Source of the DNA: an uncultured Planctomycetales bacterium
GTDB taxonomy: Bacteria; Planctomycetota; Planctomycetia; Isosphaerales; Isosphaeraceae
DNA length: 5,748 nt
Direction of reading: 5' to 3'
Assembly (NCBI GenBank): GCA_937997355.1
Contig: CALKTZ010000705.1
Location: forward strand, 1-5,748
Part shown: piece by piece, positions 1 through 4,754 of the stretch
Layout of the letters: the number at the start of each line of letters is the position of its first letter
Position numbering within the stretch: position 1 is the stretch's first letter
Made by a program: the position numbers and the translations under genes
The notes under the pieces: generated by a model
What the model was told of the DNA's origin: nothing
What the model saw: the letters and a program-made list of their open reading frames with translations, nothing else
The model's database searches: none

Positions 1-449
1 TCATGATCAAGCGGCTGGAGAGCCCGTACATCGCCGGCCGCCCGCGCGGGCACTGGTTCAAATGGAAGCGGCAAACCCTCGTGCTCGACTGCGTGATGAT
101 GTACGCCCAGCGCGGCAGCGGCAAGCGATCGTCGTTCTACTCCGACTACACCTTCGGAGTCTGGGATGGCGAGGCGCTGGTCCCGGTGGGCAAGGCGTAT
201 TCGGGGTTCACCGACGAGGAGCTGAGCAAGCTCGACCGCTGGATTCGCGCCCATACGACCAATCGCTTCGGCCCGGTGCGCGAGGTCGAGCGGAGCCTCG
301 TGCTGGAGATCGAGTTCGACTCGATCCACGCATCGGGGCGGCACAAGTCGGGCCTGGCGATGCGGTTCCCACGGGTACACCGGATTCGCTGGGACAAGCC
401 GGCCGCCGAGGCCGACACGATCGACGTCGCGCGGAACCTGGCGACGTAA
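1..449 (+). CDS. ATP-dependent DNA ligase, C-terminal part (5'-truncated by window edge)
   Basis: Seals nicks in DNA using ATP, in the cytoplasm. Only the last 148 codons or so are present. The reading frame is open to base 1 and the first ATG (base 3) is internal: it falls in the nucleotidyltransferase motif IV context (...MIKRLESPY). Motif V follows as W-F-K-W-K at residues 18-22 of the visible part. The rest is the OB-fold C-terminal domain, with YAQRG (34-38), YTFGVWDG (49-56), KAYSG (64-68) and the motif VI-like RFPRVHRIRWDK (121-132). The combination with YAQRGSG and YTFGVWDG resembles the bacterial ligase family encoded beside a DEXH helicase and a metallo-beta-lactamase-fold exonuclease, more than the LigD ligase domain. 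Full family members are roughly 500-550 aa, so over two thirds lies upstream. Stop TAA at 447-449. The adenylation lysine (motif I) is outside the window, so catalytic integrity cannot be judged. Confidence 0.9.
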   Translation, partial: MIKRLESPYIAGRPRGHWFKWKRQTLVLDCVMMYAQRGSGKRSSFYSDYTFGVWDGEALVPVGKAYSGFTDEELSKLDRWIRAHTTNRFGPVREVERSLVLEIEFDSIHASGRHKSGLAMRFPRVHRIRWDKPAAEADTIDVARNLAT

Positions 450-468
450 GGCCGTGCTTTACGCAGCC

Positions 469-497
469 TTGCCGCCGGTCTGTTGAAACCGGATAAT
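469..497 (+). promoter_or_regulatory. Candidate sigma-70-type promoter for the 538/857 gene pair
   Basis: A -35-like TTGCCG (469-474) is separated by exactly 17 bp from a -10-like GATAAT (492-497; 5 of 6 to TATAAT). This predicts a start near 504 and a leader of roughly 34 nt before the GTG at 538. It lies directly between the ligase stop (449) and the next gene. The -35 matches only its first three bases, so this is a pattern call without experimental support. Confidence 0.35.
475..492 (+). repeat. Small inverted repeat inside the candidate promoter spacer
   Basis: CCGGT (475-479) and ACCGG (488-492) form a perfect 5-bp inverted repeat with an 8-nt loop. It sits between the -35-like and -10-like boxes and touches the first base of the -10 box. 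It could be an operator half-site pair or a weak hairpin behind the ligase gene. There is no T-tract after it, so an intrinsic terminator is unlikely. A repeat this short can occur by chance. Confidence 0.2.
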
Positions 498-537
498 CAG
501 ACAAGATGAGAAAAGGGACGACGCTGGAGCATTTGAT

Positions 538-870
538 GTGGCGATCAGGGAAAAGTCGCGGAATGATCTCGAATTCGAACGGATCAAGGCCGACAAAGAG
601 AAGACACTTGCGATCTGTAATCTGATCAAGTGGTGTTTCCTCTCAACCTGCGCCACGGTGTCTTTCGGCATTCTCATGTGGGGGATAGTAAACGTCACTC
701 AGAAATCCGATCTGGTCCAGATCGTGGCGATGATCTTCGCGCTGCTGTCTCCGCCGTCTTTCGGAATCTGGAGGTTGGTGGTTTCCATGCGGAAGAAGTC
801 GCTGGAATCTTTGAGTGCCGAATTGGAGTCCGCTCCCGCACCTTCCGAGGAAGCTAATGACGCTCGCTAA
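538..870 (+). CDS. Small two-helix membrane protein of unknown function (110 aa)
   Basis: I do not recognise the family. The start is GTG at 538: the frame is open upstream only to the TGA at 484 and has no in-frame ATG. GGAG at 526-529 lies 8 nt before it. The N-terminus (residues 2-22) is highly charged (REKSRNDLEFERIKADKEK) and probably helical. Two hydrophobic segments follow, about 29-53 (rich in F, W, I, V, including GILMWGIV) and about 59-82 (IVAMIFALLSPPSFGIW). After that come basic RKK (85-87) and an acidic, Ala/Pro-rich tail. The positive charges suggest a hairpin with both ends in the cytoplasm. The stop overlaps the next gene by 14 bp, implying co-expression and perhaps partnership. 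GC over 541-720 is about 50% by hand count, well below the roughly 70% in the DUF1501 gene, which suggests an acquired or fast-evolving gene. It could be a small channel, holin-like or regulatory membrane protein, but nothing in it decides. Confidence 0.65.
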   Translation: MAIREKSRNDLEFERIKADKEKTLAICNLIKWCFLSTCATVSFGILMWGIVNVTQKSDLVQIVAMIFALLSPPSFGIWRLVVSMRKKSLESLSAELESAPAPSEEANDAR

Positions 871-1444
871 TTTTGCCATCCTGCTCGGCTGCCTGGGGCT
901 CGGGATGACCGTGCTGATGTACTGGTGGGACGCGATCGCGACCGAGCTATACCGCCGGGATCTCGCCGAAATCGTGGCATCCCTCGATCGGGCCGTGGCC
1001 GGGACGGGCGGGGCCGACGATCTCGGTTATCTCGGGCTTCGACTCCTGGTCACAAAGGTGCTGATCCCTGATGCGCCAAGCTATTCCTTGGCCGCGATCC
1101 TGATCCGGTCGAGGATGCGGTCGGATCAGGCGGAACCGAGCGGGAGAGCGACCGGAATTCAGGGCGACGAGACGTCATCGCACGTGGGGAAGTTCTTGTC
1201 TGAATTCACGAAAGCGATCATCGAGGAACCGATCCCGGAAGTCTCCGCGGCGGCCTCCAAGATTTTTGCGCGAACGCTCGCTTATGTGTTCTTCGGGTCG
1301 ATCCTTAATGCGCCCTGCCTTCTCTCCCTTGGGTTGACGGGTGGAATGAACGCGTTCAATCAGGTCGTTGGAAGGCTATCGCGCGACTTCCGAGATGCGA
1401 AGTTGATTGCCACGGCAAGATCCGGGCATCCGCTCGCCGGTTGA
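857..1444 (+). CDS. Membrane-associated protein of unknown function (195 aa)
   Basis: I do not recognise the family. I chose ATG at 857 because GAGG (847-850) lies 6 nt upstream and the protein then opens directly with a hydrophobic segment (residues 3-23, NFAILLGCLGLGMTVLMYWW). The alternative GTG at 815 would put 14 unrelated residues in front. The central part (about 25-139) is soluble-looking, with a charged stretch YRRDLAEIVASLDRA (32-46) and a polar, low-hydrophobicity segment at 88-110. A second hydrophobic segment runs from about 141 to 165 (LAYVFFGSILNAPCLLSLGL), then a basic tail. The layout is two membrane segments joined by a loop of about 115 residues. It overlaps the 110-aa gene by 14 bp, so translation is probably coupled. 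GC is intermediate, about 58% over 1201-1260 by hand count. The stop TGA (1442-1444) is 16 bp from the end of the convergent SDR gene. Confidence 0.65.
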   Translation: MTLANFAILLGCLGLGMTVLMYWWDAIATELYRRDLAEIVASLDRAVAGTGGADDLGYLGLRLLVTKVLIPDAPSYSLAAILIRSRMRSDQAEPSGRATGIQGDETSSHVGKFLSEFTKAIIEEPIPEVSAAASKIFARTLAYVFFGSILNAPCLLSLGLTGGMNAFNQVVGRLSRDFRDAKLIATARSGHPLAG

Positions 1445-1449
1445 CGGCC

Positions 1450-1462
1450 GAGGATTCTCCTC
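1450..1462. other. Short hairpin between convergent genes
   Basis: GAGGA (1450-1454) and TCCTC (1458-1462) form a perfect 5-bp inverted repeat with a 3-nt loop. It fills the 16-bp gap between the 195-aa gene stop (1444) and the SDR stop (1461-1463). It might slow polymerase from either side, but the stem is short and no T-tract follows on either strand, so terminator function is only a guess. Confidence 0.15.
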
Positions 1463-2219
1463 AGGGGAGCGTCACCCGGCCGCCGCTGGCGGAGAGGGTT
1501 TCGCCGGTGATGAAGCTGGAATCCTCGCTGAGCAGGAATCGGATGATCGAGGCCATCTCCTCGGGCTGGCCCATCCGGCCCATCGGCGTGTCGCCGATCA
1601 CCCGCCCGAGTGCCTCGTCGGTGAGGACGTGCGCCATCTCGGTCTCGATCATCCCCGGCGCGAGGGCGTTGACCCGCACGTTGTGCGGGGCGAACGCCTC
1701 TGCGCAGCAGCGGTTGAACGCGATGATCGCCGCCTTGGCCGAGGCATAGTGGATTTGCAACTTGCGGGGCCGCAGCGCCGCGGCCGACGACAGCAGGACG
1801 ATCCGCCCAAAGTTCCGCGCGATCATCTCGTCCTTGACCGCGAAGACGACCAGATAGGTGCCGTTGAGGTTGATATCGATCATCTCGCGCCAGCGGTCGT
1901 AAGTCAGCTCGGTATGATTCCTGATGTTGCTGATTGCGCCGCAATGCACGAGGAGGTCGATCGGTCCAAGCTCTTTGCGAGTGCGGTTGACGAGCCGCTC
2001 CACGTCCTCGGGCCGGGCGACGTTGCAGGGCTCGCAGATCGCCTTGCGCCCCATCGCCCGGATCTCGGCGACGGTCTCCTCGGCTTCCTTCACGCGGGAA
2101 ACGTAGCTGATGGCGATATCGGCCCCTTCCGAGGCCAGCCGGAGGGCCGAAGCCCGGCCGATCCCCCGGGAGCCGCCGGTGATGAGGGCCACGCGATTCG
2201 CAAAGTGAGATGCGGACAT
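1461..2219 (-). CDS. Short-chain dehydrogenase/reductase, FabG-like (252 aa)
   Basis: Cytoplasmic NAD(P)H-dependent oxidoreductase of the classical SDR family, of the 3-oxoacyl-ACP reductase type in overall sequence and length (usually about 245-255 aa). Visible motifs are the cofactor loop TGGSRGIG (14-21), the structural/catalytic N117 in DINLNGTY, S145 in LLSSAAA, and Y158 with K162 in YASAK. PG at 188-189 begins the segment after beta-strand 6 and SASGG (245-249) the C-terminal dimer region. The full Asn-Ser-Tyr-Lys tetrad is present, so the enzyme should be active. Oddly, the usual NNAG motif reads HCGA (92-95), and the adenine-contacting Asp-Val reads Asn-Val (66-67). ATG at 2219 gives the standard N-terminus, but I see no strong Shine-Dalgarno. 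It starts 39 nt after the small exported-protein gene and may be read through from it. The substrate cannot be inferred, because no fatty acid or polyketide genes are nearby. Confidence 0.92.
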   Translation of the reverse strand: MSASHFANRVALITGGSRGIGRASALRLASEGADIAISYVSRVKEAEETVAEIRAMGRKAICEPCNVARPEDVERLVNRTRKELGPIDLLVHCGAISNIRNHTELTYDRWREMIDINLNGTYLVVFAVKDEMIARNFGRIVLLSSAAALRPRKLQIHYASAKAAIIAFNRCCAEAFAPHNVRVNALAPGMIETEMAHVLTDEALGRVIGDTPMGRMGQPEEMASIIRFLLSEDSSFITGETLSASGGRVTLP

Positions 2220-2258
2220 GATGGTTTCGGTCCCGGTCGGGGGGGCGGACTCGATCGA

Positions 2259-2834
2259 TCACTTTTCGTCGATCGTCGTGGGCTCGGGGATCTCGGGGAA
2301 CTTGAGCTCGGCCGGATATTTGGGGAGCAGCCTGGGCCTCGCCTTCGGGTCTTCCAGGCCGTTGCCGTCCACGAAGGTCCAGGTCTTGCCGTCGTCGGAT
2401 GAGATCCCCACCATGTAAGACGTGGCGAGAAGCTTTCCACCGGGGATGGTGAGCACCACATCCTTGGAAACGATGGAGAAGAGGTTTTCTCCTTCCTTGA
2501 TCGGTTTCGTCATCTCGCCCAGCTTGAAGGACTTGAACTCGATCCCGTCATCCTTGAGCCGCTTCATGGTCATCTTGGTGAGGAAGATGAACGGTTTGCG
2601 ACCTCCGACCGTGTTGACGGCCTTGGGATGGGTGTAGTCGACCAGCTTCTCCCAATCGTTGTCGATCGCGGCCTTCCCGCAAGCCTCGGCCGCGCGCCTC
2701 AGCGAGGCGATCCGCGGATCTTCGGCGGCCTTGGCCTTCTCCCTGGCCGGGGCTTGCGCCAGGGCCGGCGTCGGCGAGACGAAGCAAGAACCGAGGCCGG
2801 CGAGCAAGGCGAGCGAGACGGCCAGGCGAGGCAT
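2259..2834 (-). CDS. Small exported protein, probable NTF2/SnoaL-like fold (191 aa)
   Basis: I chose ATG at 2834 because GGGAGGT (plus-strand 2840-2846) sits 5 nt upstream and a signal peptide starts at once: MPR, hydrophobic LAVSLALLAGLGSCFV (4-19), then ALA (24-26) before QAPA, a good signal peptidase I site after residue 26. LGSC (14-17) loosely resembles a lipobox, so a lipoprotein is possible but less likely. The mature part begins with a charged helix (RIASLRRAAEACGKAAIDNDWEKLVDYTHPKAV, 41-73). Predicted beta-strands follow, including LFSIVSKDVVLTIP (118-131), LLATSYMVGISSDDG (135-149) and KTWTFVDG (150-157). A helical region that includes 'xxDWEKLVDYTHP' followed by curved sheet, in about 120 residues, is typical of NTF2/SnoaL/DUF4440-type domains. 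The fold call is an inference from pattern only. The tail (165-191) is Pro/Lys/Glu-rich. It has its own candidate promoter and lies 149 nt after the DUF1501 gene on the same strand. Ligand or enzymatic role unknown. Confidence 0.8.
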   Translation of the reverse strand: MPRLAVSLALLAGLGSCFVSPTPALAQAPAREKAKAAEDPRIASLRRAAEACGKAAIDNDWEKLVDYTHPKAVNTVGGRKPFIFLTKMTMKRLKDDGIEFKSFKLGEMTKPIKEGENLFSIVSKDVVLTIPGGKLLATSYMVGISSDDGKTWTFVDGNGLEDPKARPRLLPKYPAELKFPEIPEPTTIDEK

Positions 2835-2839
2835 GGCGG

Positions 2840-2846
2840 ACCTCCC
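2840..2846 (-). promoter_or_regulatory. Shine-Dalgarno deciding the start of the exported-protein gene
   Basis: Read on the minus strand this is GGGAGGT, ending 5 nt before the ATG at 2834. It rules against the in-frame upstream ATG at 2966, which would add 44 residues rich in Arg in front of the signal peptide. Confidence 0.7.
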
Positions 2847-2901
2847 GTCAATAATCGGGGGATGTTCGTTTCGAAAAAGAAAGCGGGGCGAAACGGTCCG
2901 G

Positions 2902-2930
2902 ATGATACGAGGCCGCTTCCCCCGCCGCAA
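2902..2930 (-). promoter_or_regulatory. Candidate sigma-70-type promoter for the exported-protein gene
   Basis: On the minus strand, TTGCGG (plus-strand 2925-2930) is followed after exactly 17 bp by TATCAT (2902-2907; 5 of 6 to TATAAT). A start near 2895 would give a leader of about 60 nt before the ATG at 2834. The AT-richer stretch downstream (about 2865-2885) also contrasts with the GC-rich surroundings. It suggests that the exported protein and the SDR can be transcribed independently of the DUF1501 gene. Unsupported beyond the pattern. Confidence 0.35.
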
Positions 2931-2939
2931 TGGTCGTGA

Positions 2940-2957
2940 TTGGGCTGAAGAACCCAA
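2940..2957 (-). terminator. Weak hairpin just after the DUF1501 gene
   Basis: TTGGGC (2940-2945) and ACCCAA (2952-2957) pair as five Watson-Crick pairs plus one C/A mismatch on the plus strand; in the minus-strand RNA that position is a U-G wobble, giving a 6-bp stem with a 6-nt loop. It begins 26 nt beyond the stop codon at 2984-2986. No U-tract follows, so it is at best a weak or factor-dependent termination site. Confidence 0.2.
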
Positions 2958-2983
2958 GAGGAACATCCGAGAGACGAACGGGC

Positions 2984-4489
2984 TCAGGCGAGCAATTCGC
3001 GGACGACCTTGCCGTGGACGTCGGTCAGGCGCATGTCCCGGCCGCCGTGGAAATAGGTCAGCAGGGTGTGGTCGAAGCCGAGCAGCTGCAGGATGGTGGC
3101 GTGCAGGTCGTGGACGTGGACCTTGTTCTCGACGGCCGCGTAGCCGAAGTCGTCGGTGGCGCCATGAACCTGCCCCGTCTTGACGCCCCCTCCCGCGATC
3201 CAGGAGGAGAAGCCCCGGGGGCTGTGGTCGCGGCCGACTCCGCTCTGCGCCGTGGGGGTGCGGCCGAATTCGCCGGTCCAGACGACCAGGGTTTCGTCGA
3301 GCAGGCCGCGCCGCTTGAGGTCGGTGAGCAGCGCGGCGATCGGCTGGTCGGTCTCGCCGCAGTGCATCTCGTGGTTCTTGTTCACGTTGCCGTGGGCGTC
3401 CCAGTTCTGGTCGTTGTGGCCGCCGCCGGAATAGATCTGCACGAATCGGACGCCGCGCTCGATGAGCCGGCGGGCCATCAGGCAGCGACGCCCGAATTTC
3501 TCGGTCCGCGCGTCTTCCAGGCCGTAGAGCCTGCGGGTCTCGGCCGACTCGTCGGAGAGATCGACCGCCTCGGGGGCGGTCGTTTGCATCCGATAGGCCA
3601 GCTCGTAGCTGGCGACCCGCGCCATCAGCTCGGTGTTGTTGCTGGCCGAGGCGTTGAACGATTCATTGTTCAACGTCGAGAGGAGATCGAGCTGGTTGCG
3701 CTGCTGGCCGCGGGAGATCGCCTTCGGCGGCCGGAGGTTGAGGATCGGGTCGCCGCTGGTGCGGAACTGGGTCCCCTGGTAGGTGGCGGGCATGAAGCCC
3801 GACCCCCAGTTCGGCGGGCCGGAGATGGGTCCGCCCGAGGAGTCGAGCATCACCACGTAGCCGGGGAGGTTCTGGTTCTCGGTGCCGAGCCCGTAGTTGA
3901 CCCAGGAGCCGAGGCTCGGGTAGCCCTGGCGTACGAACCCGGTGTTCATCTGGAGCAGGCCCGAGCCGTGCGCGAAGCTATCGGTGTGCATGCTCCGGAT
4001 GACCGCGATGTCGTCGACGCAGCGGCCGAGGTGCGGGTAGAGGTCGGAAAGCTCGATGCCCGACTGGCCATGCCTCGTGAACTTGCGGCTGGAGGCCAGC
4101 AGGTTGCCCGGGCTCCTCGCCTTGAGGACCGGGTCGCTGTCGAGGATCGGGATCGGCTTGCCGTGATATCTGGTCAACTGCGGCTTGGGGTCGAAGGTAT
4201 CGACCTGGCTCACCCCACCGTACATGAACAGGAAGATGACCCGCTTGGCCTTGGCGGGGAAGTGCGGGGCCTTGGGGAGCAGCGAGGCACCCTCGGACGC
4301 GACCTTCGCGGCCCCTTCCGGCGTGGCGGCGAGGGCTTGCTTCGCGAAGAAGCCGTCTCCCGCGAGCATGGCCGTCAGCGCGGTGCCGACGAAGCCCCCG
4401 CCGGCTTCCCACAGGAACTCTCGGCGCGTCTGGCCGCAAGGGGTGGGGGCTCGCGGGGCCAGACGGTCATCCTGAGCGTTCCGGTTCAT
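2984..4489 (-). CDS. DUF1501 protein, Tat-exported, alkaline phosphatase/sulfatase-like superfamily (501 aa)
   Basis: Complete member of the DUF1501 family, which belongs to the alkaline phosphatase-like clan; its biochemical role is not established. A twin-arginine signal is clear: TRREFLWEAG (21-30) followed by a moderately hydrophobic GGFVGTALTAMLAG (31-44), so it is probably exported folded, with metal already bound. The core shows KRVIFLFMYGGVSQVDTFDPKP (82-103; D97 and D100), SMHTD...HGSG (166-176), GGHNDQNWDAHGN (356-368), VVWTGEFGRTP (402-412), GVGRDHSPRGFSSWIAGGGVKTG (417-439) and the terminal HDLHATILQLLG (460-471). The repeated Asp/His sites fit the metal-binding layout of the superfamily. 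No C-x-P/A-x-R sulfatase motif is present, so formylglycine chemistry is not supported. ATG at 4489 was chosen because the Tat motif then begins about 20 residues in and GGGGGA (plus-strand 4497-4502) lies 7 nt upstream. The preceding gene encodes its usual DUF1553 partner. Confidence 0.95.
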   Translation of the reverse strand: MNRNAQDDRLAPRAPTPCGQTRREFLWEAGGGFVGTALTAMLAGDGFFAKQALAATPEGAAKVASEGASLLPKAPHFPAKAKRVIFLFMYGGVSQVDTFDPKPQLTRYHGKPIPILDSDPVLKARSPGNLLASSRKFTRHGQSGIELSDLYPHLGRCVDDIAVIRSMHTDSFAHGSGLLQMNTGFVRQGYPSLGSWVNYGLGTENQNLPGYVVMLDSSGGPISGPPNWGSGFMPATYQGTQFRTSGDPILNLRPPKAISRGQQRNQLDLLSTLNNESFNASASNNTELMARVASYELAYRMQTTAPEAVDLSDESAETRRLYGLEDARTEKFGRRCLMARRLIERGVRFVQIYSGGGHNDQNWDAHGNVNKNHEMHCGETDQPIAALLTDLKRRGLLDETLVVWTGEFGRTPTAQSGVGRDHSPRGFSSWIAGGGVKTGQVHGATDDFGYAAVENKVHVHDLHATILQLLGFDHTLLTYFHGGRDMRLTDVHGKVVRELLA

Positions 4490-4591
4490 CGATTCATCCC
4501 CCAATGAGCTTCGAGCGGGTCTTGGTGTTCGGCGGGCCGAGAGACCTGCTCCGAACAGGATCGGTGCTTTCATCGGCAAAATCTGAAAACA

Positions 4592-4663
4592 CGACCCCCC
4601 TCCCGGAGGTGGGATACAGGGGGGAGTTCTTCGTTGCGATGCCCATGCTTCGATCGACCCCCC
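4592..4663 (+). repeat. Two direct copies of CGACCCCCC
   Basis: The 9-mer CGACCCCCC occurs at 4592-4600 and again at 4655-4663. Each copy opens a G/C-tract block, which suggests that the two blocks are related copies or two ends of one small interspersed element. Confidence 0.45.
4595..4624 (-). repeat. G/C-tract inverted repeat, possible terminator for the DUF1553 gene
   Basis: CCCCCCT (4595-4601) pairs perfectly with AGGGGGG (4618-4624). The 16-nt interior can pair further: a CCC/GGG extension next to a 4-nt bulge, or alternatively CCTCC/GGAGG around 4599-4609. On the minus strand the stem is followed by TCGTGTTTTC, a weak T-rich run, so it could act as a terminator about 130 nt after the DUF1553 stop. 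Its similarity to the neighbouring repeat makes a dispersed repeat equally likely. Confidence 0.4.
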
Positions 4664-4666
4664 GTG

Positions 4667-4687
4667 GCCCCCCTTGGCAAGGGGGGC
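4667..4687. repeat. Perfect G/C-tract palindrome with 3-nt loop
   Basis: GCCCCCCTT (4667-4675) and AAGGGGGGC (4679-4687) form perfect 9-bp arms around GGC. The stem would be very stable in RNA on either strand. On the plus strand it is followed by GATTTAATC (4688-4696), on the minus strand by CACGG, so no T-tract supports classic termination. Palindromes of this C-run/TT/AA/G-run type occur as interspersed repeats in various bacteria; a genome search would show whether this one is multicopy. Confidence 0.6.
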
Positions 4688-4754
4688 GATTTAATCCTTG
4701 GAAACCTTGCGGTCGGTAGTTGTCCGATTCGACGGCTTATGTTCCGGTTTCGAA

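Larger units (their letters stand above)
4490..4754. other. 265-bp intergenic region between the DUF1553 and DUF1501 genes
   Basis: No convincing gene lies here; the short plus-strand frame starting at 4504 lacks protein-like character. The stretch holds two G/C-tract inverted repeats (4595-4624 and 4667-4687) in an otherwise less GC-biased background. I found no good promoter pair for the DUF1501 gene, so read-through from the DUF1553 gene or an atypical promoter is possible. Confidence 0.6.

Noticed and set aside
506..622. Short plus-strand frame from ATG at 506
   Set aside because: Polar, Arg/Ser-rich, overlaps the 110-aa gene in another frame, which has the better Shine-Dalgarno and clear membrane segments.
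815..856. GTG at 815 as the start of the 195-aa gene
   Set aside because: It would add 14 residues ahead of the hydrophobic N-terminus and lacks the well-placed GAGG that precedes the ATG at 857.
1360..2262. 300-codon minus-strand frame overlapping the SDR
   Set aside because: Same strand but shifted frame of the SDR; Arg/Gly/Pro-rich composition and no motifs.
1407..2402. 331-codon plus-strand frame opposite the SDR and exported-protein gene
   Set aside because: Antisense shadow crossing two real genes; composition typical of GC-driven spurious frames.
2783..2786. Lipobox-like LGSC in the exported protein's signal peptide
   Set aside because: Gly-Ser before Cys is tolerated but the hydrophobic core continues past Cys and an ALA signal peptidase I site follows, so ordinary secretion is more likely.
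2835..2966. ATG at 2966 as the start of the exported-protein gene
   Set aside because: It adds a 44-residue Arg-rich leader before an obvious signal peptide and ignores the GGGAGGT 5 nt before the ATG at 2834.
2930..4507. 525-codon open frame on the plus strand opposite the DUF1501 gene
   Set aside because: Antisense shadow of a high-GC gene: low-complexity V/A/G/R-rich translation with no domain motifs, whereas the opposite strand matches DUF1501 throughout.
4490..4579. ATG at 4579 as the start of the DUF1501 gene
   Set aside because: It would place the twin-arginine motif more than 50 residues in; ATG at 4489 gives a normal Tat signal with an acceptable Shine-Dalgarno.
4504..4719. 71-codon plus-strand frame in the 4490-4754 gap
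   Set aside because: It runs across both G/C-tract repeats, has no recognisable domain and no good ribosome binding site.
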